From Cellulophaga sp. (GTDB lineage Bacteria > Bacteroidota > Bacteroidia > Flavobacteriales > Flavobacteriaceae): a stretch of 64,000 nt of DNA. The notes under the pieces were generated by a model. That model was given only the letters and a program-made list of their open reading frames with translations, had not been told where the DNA came from and made no database searches. The DNA lies in contig JANQTG010000189.1 of the NCBI GenBank assembly GCA_030731855.1, forward strand, positions 1 to 64,000, written 5' to 3'. The translations under genes and the position numbers were made by a program. Positions 18,306-26,410 of this stretch are shown here, piece after piece (the first letter of the stretch is position 1; each line of letters starts with the position of its first letter).

Positions 18306-19640
18306 TTATTCATTAAGTACCGCTTCTAAGCTTGTTTTTGTATTTATAACATCAACCATAGATTGTAGGTGTTGATTTTGAGCATCATACAATTGCAATT
18401 GTGCTTGTCTGAGTTCAAAACTTGAGGCAATACCCTCGGCATATTTGATTTGATTTTTGTTTTCGATACGTTCTGCAAGGGCCAAATTTTCTTTATTAGT
18501 ACGGTATTGTTCAATGGCTAAAATATAATTGCTTCTCGATTGTTTTAACTGTAAGCGTATTTGCTCTTCGGCTTCTGTTAATTGTGTTTTTGCTTTGTCC
18601 AAAGCAATTTTAGCTCTTTGAGTGCTTGCACTGCGTTTAAAAGAACTGAAAATAGGGATACTTAAATCAACTCCAAATACAGATGCATCGAACCATTGCG
18701 CATCATTTTGTAAAAAATTGAATTGATCGTTAAACGATGTGCTGCCATAATTTACAAATGCATTAAGTGTAGGTAGCGCTCTACTTTTAGCCAATTTTAG
18801 TTCAAAAAAACGTTGTTCGTTTAGGTTTTGCGCTAATTTATAGTCTACATTGTTATTAATATTAAAGTCGGCTTCCATTAAACTTAAATCGGTTTGCTTT
18901 AGGGTTAAATCGTCTAAGCTTTCCGCCAAGGTTGTTGGAGAATCGGTCATGATGCCTAAAGTTAAATTTAACATCTGAACAGTTATTTCTTTTAAACGTA
19001 TGGCATTTTTTAACTGATTCTGAACTGAGGATAAAGTAATTTGCAATTGCTCAACACTTTCTTCGTCGCCCAATCCGTTCTCAAATATTTTTTTAGTTTC
19101 AAAAAGATTTTTTTCTAACGTTGCGATGTTTTTATTTAATATTTCAACACTTTCTTGGGCTAAAAGAACATTACCATACGCTTCGACAACTGATTTTTTT
19201 ACTTCTATAGCGGTTTTTTCTTTGTTATTAGCACTGTAGCTTATAAATGTTTTTGCGGCTTGTACGCCAACAATATAAGAGCCATCAAAAATTTGTTGAG
19301 ATAATGTTGCCGTTGCGCTCAAGGTTTGTGGTACGCTTAAGATTAAAGGAACAAATGTACCAGGCTCACCACCTGCAATTTCTCCAGGTAATAAAGAAAC
19401 AGGTTGTTTAAGCTGATTTTGATAGCTTACCGCACCAGTAATTTGTGGTAATCCGGCTGCTATAGTTTCCCATTTTTGTTTTTGAGCATCAATAATATCT
19501 CTATCTGCATTAATGGCATTATAGTTATTTTTTAGGGCAAAAGCTATAGCTTCTTCTAAGGTGAAGGTTTTTGGTATTTCTTGTGAATATCCTTTTAGCA
19601 TAACAAAAAAGCTAAATATCACTACTATTTTAAAGTTCAT
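18306..19640 (-). CDS. TolC family outer membrane efflux protein
   Basis: The 444-residue protein has a signal peptide (residues 1-19, ending KGYSQ) and two repeats of the OEP family, each with long amphipathic helices (for example 45-75, 150-215, 360-430) that form the periplasmic tunnel and strands for the outer-membrane barrel. It provides the exit duct for the adaptor and RND pump encoded downstream. Its ATG directly abuts the TAA of the tetR gene, so the two are cotranscribed and probably coupled. Confidence 0.94.
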   Translation of the reverse strand: MNFKIVVIFSFFVMLKGYSQEIPKTFTLEEAIAFALKNNYNAINADRDIIDAQKQKWETIAAGLPQITGAVSYQNQLKQPVSLLPGEIAGGEPGTFVPLILSVPQTLSATATLSQQIFDGSYIVGVQAAKTFISYSANNKEKTAIEVKKSVVEAYGNVLLAQESVEILNKNIATLEKNLFETKKIFENGLGDEESVEQLQITLSSVQNQLKNAIRLKEITVQMLNLTLGIMTDSPTTLAESLDDLTLKQTDLSLMEADFNINNNVDYKLAQNLNEQRFFELKLAKSRALPTLNAFVNYGSTSFNDQFNFLQNDAQWFDASVFGVDLSIPIFSSFKRSASTQRAKIALDKAKTQLTEAEEQIRLQLKQSRSNYILAIEQYRTNKENLALAERIENKNQIKYAEGIASSFELRQAQLQLYDAQNQHLQSMVDVINTKTSLEAVLNE

Positions 19641-20246
19641 TTATTCGTGGTTTGAGTTGATAAGATTGTTTAATATTTTTCTTCCATCTGGGGTAATAAT
19701 ACCTCTAAGGTGGTATTCTAAATAGTCGTCTTGTAATTTGTTTGTTGGGAACATGTCTGCCGGGAAAAGTTTAAAATCTTTAATGCTTATAACTCCAGAA
19801 AAATAAATTCTCGAAACAAAATCTATATTTAAGTTTTCGCGATAAATACCCATTTCTATGCCTTTTTTAATGTTATTTACAACACAATGTTGCATCATAT
19901 CATACTGTTTACTGCGAATAGAGGCATAAATTTTCGGATAATATTTTTGTAATTGATATTGAGGAGATGATTTTTCATCTTTCAGATGTTCCATTACAAG
20001 TTTTTTAATATCTAAAAGTTCTTCAATAGGGTTTTTATGTAAAGCACAAATGGTATCTATTCCTGAAGAAATACTACAGAATAGATGCATAGTGCTTTCT
20101 TCAACTAATTTTGTTTTATTTTCAAAATGAGTATAAATAGTTTTCTTTGATATGCCCATTTCGCGAGCTAAATCATCCATAGTAACACTTTTAAAACCAA
20201 GTGTTAAAAATAATTCTGTTGCTTTTTCTAAAACTTTTTCTTTCAT
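19641..20246 (-). CDS. TetR/AcrR family transcriptional regulator of the efflux operon
   Basis: About 201 residues, with an N-terminal helix-turn-helix (MDDLAREMGISKKTIYTHFENKTKLV) typical of TetR and a helical ligand-binding C-terminal domain. I use the ATG at 20246. An in-frame TTG at 20258 lies inside the -7 element TACATTTG and so cannot be in the message. Being first in the operon and having a palindrome over its own promoter, it most likely represses itself and the efflux genes until a substrate binds. Confidence 0.92.
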   Translation of the reverse strand: MKEKVLEKATELFLTLGFKSVTMDDLAREMGISKKTIYTHFENKTKLVEESTMHLFCSISSGIDTICALHKNPIEELLDIKKLVMEHLKDEKSSPQYQLQKYYPKIYASIRSKQYDMMQHCVVNNIKKGIEMGIYRENLNIDFVSRIYFSGVISIKDFKLFPADMFPTNKLQDDYLEYHLRGIITPDGRKILNNLINSNHE

Positions 20247-20255
20247 AATCGGGTG

Positions 20256-20285
20256 CAAATGTAATCAGGAAACTTTAGAAACAAA
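20256..20285 (-). promoter_or_regulatory. Promoter of the tetR-tolC-efflux operon
   Basis: Read on the - strand: TTTG (20285-20282), 18-base spacer, TACATTTG (20263-20256). Both boxes and spacing fit the Bacteroidota primary sigma consensus. Confidence 0.75.
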
Positions 20286-20296
20286 ATAAGTTTCCT
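20267..20296. promoter_or_regulatory. Palindromic operator over the tetR promoter
   Basis: AGGAAACTT (20267-20275) and AAGTTTCCT (20288-20296) form a perfect 9-bp inverted repeat with a 12-base centre that includes the -33 TTTG. Position and symmetry fit a TetR-family binding site. Confidence 0.7.
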
Positions 20297-20419
20297 AAGT
20301 ATTTACAATTATTTAACATTAAAGGAGCTCAATACTTTAAATTGAGCAGAGGAATAGATAAAATGTATTATTTATGATGCTTGTTGGCCTCTACAAATAG
20401 AATATTCACTTGATTAATG

Positions 20420-20427
20420 TATTTTTG
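20420..20427 (+). promoter_or_regulatory. -7 element for the prenyl synthase gene
   Basis: TATTTTTG fits TAnnTTTG, 15 bases before the ATG at 20442, implying a short leader. It argues against the in-frame TTG at 20436 as the start. Confidence 0.5.
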
Positions 20428-20441
20428 AAAAAAAATTGCGC

Positions 20442-21416
20442 ATGCAAACCATTGAAACGTATAGATCAGAATTTATTAGCTATTTAGAGCAAAAAACTAA
20501 AGAGAAAGAACCCATAAATTTATACGAACCTATTAGCTATATTTTAGGTTTGGGTGGTAAAAGATTAAGGCCTTTGTTAACGCTAATGACTACGGAAATT
20601 TTTGATACTGATTATAGGAAAGCATTAGACGCCGCCTTGGCAATTGAAGTATTCCACAATTTTTCTTTAGTTCATGACGATATTATGGATGACGCTCCTT
20701 TGCGAAGAGGAAACCCAACGGTTCACGAAAAATGGGATATTAATACAGGAATACTTTCTGGTGATGCGATGCTTATAAATGCGTATCAATTATTTGAAAA
20801 TTATGAAGGGGAAACTTTTCGAAGTTTAGCAAAACTGTTTAGTAAAACAGCCATTGAAGTTTGTGAAGGGCAGCAATACGATGTAGATTTTGAAACGCGA
20901 GATGATGTTACGATACCCGAATACTTAAAAATGATTGAATATAAAACCGCTGTTTTGGTAGGTGCTGCCATGAAAATGGGCGCAATTATTGCCAATGTTC
21001 CAGAAAAGACCCAAAATGATATCTATGATTTTGGTAAAAATTTAGGCATTGCCTTTCAGTTGCAAGATGATTATTTAGATGCTTTTGGAGATCCAGAAAC
21101 TTTTGGGAAACAAGTAGGTGGTGATATTATTGAAAACAAAAAGACCTTTTTGTATTTAACATCTTTGGCGTCGGTAACCAAACAAGAAGCAAAAGAATTA
21201 GAACATTTGTTTTCGATACAGCCTAAAGATGTTACGGATAAAATAAATACCGTAAAAAATATTTTTGTGAATAGTGGAGCTGCGGAACAAACTAAACAAG
21301 AAATTGCGTTTTATACTCAAAAGGCTTTTGAAGTTTTAGAAAAGCTACCCATAACAGACGCTAAAAAAATGTTACTTCAAAAATTTGGAGAAAATTTAAT
21401 GATGCGGGAAGTTTAA
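20442..21416 (+). CDS. Polyprenyl synthetase (all-trans short/medium chain)
   Basis: A 324-residue class I isoprenyl diphosphate synthase. It shows GGKRLRP (38-44), the first aspartate-rich motif DDIMD (79-83) and the second DDYLD (209-213), which bind Mg-diphosphate and IPP. It makes farnesyl, geranylgeranyl or longer diphosphate; F at -5 and S at -4 before the first motif do not settle chain length. It ends exactly where the convergent lycopene cyclase gene ends, and geranylgeranyl diphosphate would feed carotenoids, but it may equally serve menaquinone. Confidence 0.93.
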   Translation: MQTIETYRSEFISYLEQKTKEKEPINLYEPISYILGLGGKRLRPLLTLMTTEIFDTDYRKALDAALAIEVFHNFSLVHDDIMDDAPLRRGNPTVHEKWDINTGILSGDAMLINAYQLFENYEGETFRSLAKLFSKTAIEVCEGQQYDVDFETRDDVTIPEYLKMIEYKTAVLVGAAMKMGAIIANVPEKTQNDIYDFGKNLGIAFQLQDDYLDAFGDPETFGKQVGGDIIENKKTFLYLTSLASVTKQEAKELEHLFSIQPKDVTDKINTVKNIFVNSGAAEQTKQEIAFYTQKAFEVLEKLPITDAKKMLLQKFGENLMMREV

Positions 21417-22568
21417 CTAAAATCCATTCCAAATTCTACCTAATAAGGCCTTAATAAAAGGCAGCGGAGAAGGTGTACTTATAAATTTAAAATCTTCGAA
21501 GTAGCTTGTTTCTTCATCTAAAAATTTAAAAATGAGTTGTGGTTTTCTTTTTTTAAATAAGGATTCAAAAATACTACCGCCCTTAGCGTTGTTTTTTGAA
21601 ATTACATCGAGTAATAGTAAGTCGTAAAACCAAAATTTGTCTTTCTTGTAGAATTTATTCAGTGGTTCATTAGCTTTTAAATGCAAAACTAGCTTTTTTA
21701 CTTTTTTGGTGGTATTCATAAACGTATAGCCAGTACTCGCTTTAGACCAACCACCAGCAGTACCAATGTAAAGCATGTTATCGGTATTTTTTTGAGCGAA
21801 ATTATAAGAAGTCATAGGAATGCTTCCTTTTTCTGTTTCGGTAATTTGGTAATTTTCCACTCCTAAATTATCGCTTAAATAGGTTTTAATAGCCTCTTCA
21901 TATTCCCTTTTTTCAAGCAGCGATTTAGAGAATAAAGTATATTCTACCAGCCCTTCTGTGCTCGAAAACGGTAGCACATACATAAAACGTGTGTTCCCTT
22001 TTTGAGGGATTGAAAAATCCATGAAAGTGGCGGTATTTTCATTAAAAACAGACTTGTCTGTTTTAACAAACCAACCTATAAAATGTTGTTGTAAAACGGG
22101 GTATTTTTGTTGTTTTAAAGGCTCCTTAAAATCATAAATGCTATTAAAAACTTTCGATGCCGAATAGGTATTATTTGTTGTTTTAACAACCTGAAAATGC
22201 TCTTTTTCTTCGACACTTATAACTTCTTCCTGTAAAAAATTTAGGTTTTTATACCCGCTAATTTTTTTTAAATAACGAGCATAAAAATCAACACCCTTAA
22301 TCATTTTATAGGTATAGGGTGCAATGTGGTATTCTTCGTTTAATTTTTTGCCAGCGAAAAAAATACTTTTCCATTCTTTAAAAAGAATCTCATCAAAATC
22401 GCCTTGGCCTTTTTCCCAGAAACACCAAGTTCTGTCATTCGTTTGTTTGGCATCTTTATCTAAAAGTAAAATAGATTTTTGCTTAAAAAAAGGATCTTTA
22501 CCCAAAGCCTCAGCCAATTGTAAACCAGCAGCTCCTGCACCAATAATAATATAGTCGTACGTGTTCAT
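21417..22568 (-). CDS. crtY: Lycopene beta-cyclase
   Basis: A 383-residue flavoprotein of the CrtY/CrtL family. The N-terminal dinucleotide fold DYIIIGAGAAGLQLAEAL (GAGAAG at 10-15) is followed by the CrtY hallmark NDRTWCFW (44-51) and GTAGGWSKASTGYTF near 270. It cyclises both ends of lycopene to beta-carotene at the membrane, on the way to zeaxanthin, the common flavobacterial pigment. The other crt genes are not in this window, so crtY sits apart from them. Its ATG overlaps the stop of the upstream unknown gene (TAATG). Confidence 0.92.
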   Translation of the reverse strand: MNTYDYIIIGAGAAGLQLAEALGKDPFFKQKSILLLDKDAKQTNDRTWCFWEKGQGDFDEILFKEWKSIFFAGKKLNEEYHIAPYTYKMIKGVDFYARYLKKISGYKNLNFLQEEVISVEEKEHFQVVKTTNNTYSASKVFNSIYDFKEPLKQQKYPVLQQHFIGWFVKTDKSVFNENTATFMDFSIPQKGNTRFMYVLPFSSTEGLVEYTLFSKSLLEKREYEEAIKTYLSDNLGVENYQITETEKGSIPMTSYNFAQKNTDNMLYIGTAGGWSKASTGYTFMNTTKKVKKLVLHLKANEPLNKFYKKDKFWFYDLLLLDVISKNNAKGGSIFESLFKKRKPQLIFKFLDEETSYFEDFKFISTPSPLPFIKALLGRIWNGF

Positions 22569-23563
22569 TAATCTATAAAGTAAGGAATTTTAGTACTTGT
22601 TATAATAGGCTTACGTACTTTTTTATTCACTTGTTCGGTTTTTTCTACCACGGCAATAATTTCAACTGCGACATGAATTCCGTATAAATTGTCAGGATTT
22701 CGAATGCCTAAAAAGCTCTTTTCAGTATTGGTAACTTTTACGATTCCTGATTTAAAATTTTCTCGTGTGCCTTCTAAACTAGAGGTAAAATCTTCTTTTT
22801 CTTTAAATAGTTCGGCATCGGTATCTTTATGAATCACGTAAATATCGCAAATATGAGCGCCAGGTGGCGGACTCAAATTACTTACCGCATTTTGTATGGA
22901 CGTATCATCTTTAATAAATTTTGTAATCTGTGACGCTAAATTGAAAGACGATAAGGTGTTATGGATATCTTTTTCTTCTCTTGATGCCGTAAATACATAA
23001 TACCATTCTTTGGTATTTTCAGGAATATTAACAGGAATTATAATCCTATTTTTACCACCTTTTAGCAAAGCATTTGACGTGCTATTAATATAAAATTTTT
23101 CGTTTTGAATGGTTTCAGTAACCAATATTTTTTGTGGCGCTAATTGCATTATTTCAGGGCCATATGTAGTATCGTTTTGAATGGCAAAGCCTATTTGAGG
23201 TTTTTTCTTTTTGCTAGAATTTATGGTATAGATTACTGAATAATCAGTGTTTTTTTTATTGTCGTTTTTTAAAACTAACTTATAGATACTATTTTTTGAA
23301 GCTATTAATTGGGTTTCCAATTTTTTAGTAAAATTTTCTTTGATTTTTAAATTAGAAGGATATTCATAAACCAATAAGCTGTTTTTTTTAGCTCTTTTAC
23401 TGTTATGAAGTTCAATAGTTAAAATAATGGTATCCGATTCATAAGCAGGAATTAATAGTTCTTTTTCTCCATTTACAGCAATGCTTATTATTTCTTTCTG
23501 TACTATTTGTGCATTTATCTTAAAACAGATACTAAAAATAATAAGATAGCGGATGGCTTTCAT
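22568..23563 (-). CDS. Secreted protein of unknown function, coupled to crtY
   Basis: About 331 residues from the ATG at 23563 (MKAIRYLIIFSICF...NAQ), with a clear signal peptide. The in-frame TTG at 23581 overlaps the -7 element TATCTTTG, so it is rejected as start. The rest looks beta-rich, with no motif I recognise; a PPPGAHICDIYVIHKDTDAELF stretch lies near residues 230-250. Its stop overlaps the crtY start as TAATG, so the two are translationally coupled, though no carotenoid role can be read from the sequence. Confidence 0.75.
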   Translation of the reverse strand: MKAIRYLIIFSICFKINAQIVQKEIISIAVNGEKELLIPAYESDTIILTIELHNSKRAKKNSLLVYEYPSNLKIKENFTKKLETQLIASKNSIYKLVLKNDNKKNTDYSVIYTINSSKKKKPQIGFAIQNDTTYGPEIMQLAPQKILVTETIQNEKFYINSTSNALLKGGKNRIIIPVNIPENTKEWYYVFTASREEKDIHNTLSSFNLASQITKFIKDDTSIQNAVSNLSPPPGAHICDIYVIHKDTDAELFKEKEDFTSSLEGTRENFKSGIVKVTNTEKSFLGIRNPDNLYGIHVAVEIIAVVEKTEQVNKKVRKPIITSTKIPYFID

Positions 23564-23578
23564 TTTCAGAGTTTTTTT

Positions 23579-23586
23579 CAAAGATA
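23579..23586 (-). promoter_or_regulatory. -7 element for the unknown gene and crtY
   Basis: TATCTTTG on the - strand, 16 bases before the ATG at 23563. No clear -33 box. Confidence 0.5.
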
Positions 23587-23652
23587 CTAATTTAAGCTAT
23601 GGCTTGTTTTCGTATTTGAATTATGAGCATTACATAAATCACCCAATTAAAT

Positions 23653-23660
23653 TACATTTG
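23653..23660 (+). promoter_or_regulatory. -7 element at the head of the Pel-like locus
   Basis: TACATTTG matches TAnnTTTG and lies 26 bases before the ATG of the first hydrolase gene. A -33 TTG at normal spacing is not evident, so an activator may be needed. Confidence 0.5.
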
Positions 23661-23685
23661 CACCTCAATATTTAAGCTTAAGATA

Positions 23686-24699
23686 ATGCGGTTTTTAAAA
23701 ATGGTTAGTGTGTGTCTGTTTTCAGTATCTGGTTGTGCGGCTAATACAGGTTTAAGTTCTATGACAAAAGATAACCAAATTACCTCCCAAAATGACACGA
23801 TTAAATACCGCGACGAAATGCGAAATTTTGTCATTAAAATTAGTGAATATGCTAAAAGTACAAAACCTAATTTTGCAATAATTCCTCAAAATGGTATAGA
23901 ACTAGTTACGTTAAACGGTGAAATTTCTGGCTCACCAAGTACCGCTTATTTAAAGGCTATTGATGCGAATGGACAAGAAAGTCTGTTTTATGGATATAAC
24001 GGCGATAATAAGGCAACTCCTAAAGACACCAAAGATTACACTGTAGATTTTCTGAATGTTTCTAAAGCCAACGGCAATACAATTTTAGTGACAGATTATT
24101 GTTATTCAGCTCATAAAGTTTCAGAATCGTATTCAAAAAATGCCGCTTTAGGGTTTGTCTCTTTTGCAGCACCAGAACGCGATTTAAACCTAATTCCTAA
24201 TAAAGACTTTCCTATTTTCAATGAAAACACAGAAGATATTTTAACCATAAAACAGGCCAAAAATTTCTTGTACTTATTAAACCTAGAAAATTTTGATACT
24301 AAATCAGAATTTTTAAGCGCTATTCAAAACACCAATTATGATGTTATTTTAATTGATTTATTTTTTAATGACGGACAGCAATTTACTAGCGAAGAAATAT
24401 TAAAATTAAAAACAAAGGCCAACGGTTCTGGGCGTTTAGTTGTTGCATACATGTCTATCGGAGAAGCCGAAGAGTATCGTTTTTACTGGCAAAAAGCTTG
24501 GAAAAACACAAATCCGCTATGGCTAGATAAAGAAAACCAAGATTGGAAAGGTAATTTTAAAGTAAAATATTGGAATGCTGATTGGCAAAAAATAATATTA
24601 GGCAGTGAAAATGCCTATTTAGATAAAATTTTAAACGCTAATTTTGACGGTGTTTACCTCGATATTATTGACGGTTTTGAATATTTTGAAGAAGAGTAA
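23686..24699 (+). CDS. Lipoprotein, endo-alpha-1,4-polygalactosaminidase-like (GH114/TM1410 family)
   Basis: The 337-residue product has a lipobox VSGC (C17), so it is probably anchored in the outer membrane. The (beta/alpha)8-type domain carries family patterns: DVILIDLFF near 222, VVAYMSIGEAEEYRFYW near 250 and FDGVYLDIIDGFEYFE at the end, with acidic residues at strand ends expected for catalysis. GH114 enzymes cleave alpha-1,4-linked galactosamine polymers, the chemistry found in Pel. It begins the + strand locus that includes PelF- and PelG-like genes, so it likely trims the polymer during export. Family assignment is from memory of these motifs. Confidence 0.82.
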   Translation: MRFLKMVSVCLFSVSGCAANTGLSSMTKDNQITSQNDTIKYRDEMRNFVIKISEYAKSTKPNFAIIPQNGIELVTLNGEISGSPSTAYLKAIDANGQESLFYGYNGDNKATPKDTKDYTVDFLNVSKANGNTILVTDYCYSAHKVSESYSKNAALGFVSFAAPERDLNLIPNKDFPIFNENTEDILTIKQAKNFLYLLNLENFDTKSEFLSAIQNTNYDVILIDLFFNDGQQFTSEEILKLKTKANGSGRLVVAYMSIGEAEEYRFYWQKAWKNTNPLWLDKENQDWKGNFKVKYWNADWQKIILGSENAYLDKILNANFDGVYLDIIDGFEYFEEE

Positions 24700-24851
24700 A
24701 CCATTAAAAATGTGGTATTATTCGTCAAAAATGCGTTTCAAAGAGTAATCTTAGAGATTAAACTAATAAAAGTTACTATCAACCTATTTAAGATTTTCTT
24801 TGTGTTCTATATTTTGGAGCTTTTAAACCAAAATTAGTTAGAGAATTAACC

Positions 24852-26375
24852 TTGAAAGAGAAAATACAAGTTTTGCTAATTACCGAGGGTACTTACCCTT
24901 ACAACACCGGTGGTGTTTCTACATGGGCACATAGTCTTTGTTCTGACGTTCGCAATGTAGACTATACTCTATACGCTATAAACGCAGTGGTAGAAAGCAA
25001 AACTCAATATCCAATAACACCATCAGTTAAAAAAATAATTCAGGTGCCTATGTGGTCGCCAGAAGAGCCTTTTGATTGTGTTGATTATGATGTAAAGTAC
25101 TCAAAGATTCTAAATAGTCGAGAAAATACCACTGAGCTTAAAATAGCGAACGAATTTTGTCCCGTTTTTGAGAAATTTATCAATGAAATTTATGCAGAAA
25201 AACATTCCGTAAAAATTTTAGATGATTGTTTTAAAGCTATGTGGAAATTTTTTCAATCGTACGACTATAAAATTACCATGACGAGTGAAGCTGTTTGGAA
25301 CTCATTTGGCAAAATAATTAAAGCCAACTTAAATCAAACCGAATTAGAAGCCATTACTCTTGAGCATTTAACCACAGGTATGCGCTGGATTTATCGTTTT
25401 TTAATTCCCATAGCTATTGATGTGCCCAAAGTAGACATATCGCATATTACCATTTCAGGTATTGCGGTTTTACCCGCTTTAGCTTTAAAATACAAATACA
25501 ATACGCCCATGATGGTTACAGAGCATGGGGTTTTTATTAGAGAAAGATTAATAGCGATTAGTGCATCAGACTATTCTTATTTTTTAAAGAAAATGTTGAT
25601 TAACTTCTCAGAATGTATCACCAAATTGGTCTATCATCATTCTGAAATAATAATTACAGTAAACAAGTTTAACATGACTTGGGAAAAATATTATGGCGCT
25701 GATGTAAATAAAATTAAAGTGATTTACAATGGGGTAGACCCTAACTTTTTTAAACCAGGAGAAAAACCTTCACATTTAAAAAATATACCTACTGTTGTTG
25801 CGGCTGCTCGTATTTTTGATTTAAAGGATATTTTAACCATGATCCAAACTGCAAATGTGGTTAGAAAAACAATCCCGAATGTGCAGTTTTTTGTCTATGG
25901 TAATAAAGATGCAGTACCCGAGTACACCGATGAATGTGAAGCTTTAATAAAAGAATTAGGCGTCGAAAACAATTTTTTCTTAAAAGGATTTCATGACCGT
26001 CCGGAGCTTTTATTTGCGGAGGGTGATATTTCTATTTTAACTTCAATATCCGAGGGTTTTCCGTATACGGTAATTGAATCTATGAGTTGCGGAATTCCTG
26101 TAGTGGCTACCGATGTTGGGGGCGTTTCAGAAGCTCTAGACGATTCTTGTGGGTTTATTTGTAAGCCTAAAGATTATAATGAAATTGCAGAAAAAGTCAT
26201 CACATTATTACAAAACGAACAATTGAGACGTTTTATGGGCGAAAATGCTAGAAAAAAAATAATAGAGAATTTTACTATTGAAAACTTTATTAGCGCCTTT
26301 GAAGATACTTATGAAGAACTTCATACAACGCAAAAGACTTTAAGCGAAAAATCATTCACTAAATACGAATTTTAA
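24852..26375 (+). CDS. pelF: PelF-type GT4 glycosyltransferase
   Basis: A 507-residue cytoplasmic GT-B glycosyltransferase. The N-terminus LLITEGTYPYNTGGVSTWAH is the PelF signature; the donor site has KVIYNGVDPNFFKPGE (near 292) and the GT4 E-x7-E motif SEGFPYTVIE (E400, E408) followed by GIPVVATDVGGVSEAL. In Pseudomonas, PelF uses UDP-GalNAc to build the Pel polymer. I use a TTG start at 24852; no earlier start fits and the length matches PelF. A 36-base gap leads to the pelG-like gene. Very confident as PelF family; the sugar used here is inferred. Confidence 0.93.
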   Translation: MKEKIQVLLITEGTYPYNTGGVSTWAHSLCSDVRNVDYTLYAINAVVESKTQYPITPSVKKIIQVPMWSPEEPFDCVDYDVKYSKILNSRENTTELKIANEFCPVFEKFINEIYAEKHSVKILDDCFKAMWKFFQSYDYKITMTSEAVWNSFGKIIKANLNQTELEAITLEHLTTGMRWIYRFLIPIAIDVPKVDISHITISGIAVLPALALKYKYNTPMMVTEHGVFIRERLIAISASDYSYFLKKMLINFSECITKLVYHHSEIIITVNKFNMTWEKYYGADVNKIKVIYNGVDPNFFKPGEKPSHLKNIPTVVAAARIFDLKDILTMIQTANVVRKTIPNVQFFVYGNKDAVPEYTDECEALIKELGVENNFFLKGFHDRPELLFAEGDISILTSISEGFPYTVIESMSCGIPVVATDVGGVSEALDDSCGFICKPKDYNEIAEKVITLLQNEQLRRFMGENARKKIIENFTIENFISAFEDTYEELHTTQKTLSEKSFTKYEF

Positions 26376-26410
26376 AAAAACAAAGTTATTCATATTGCTT
26401 CCCCCCATTC

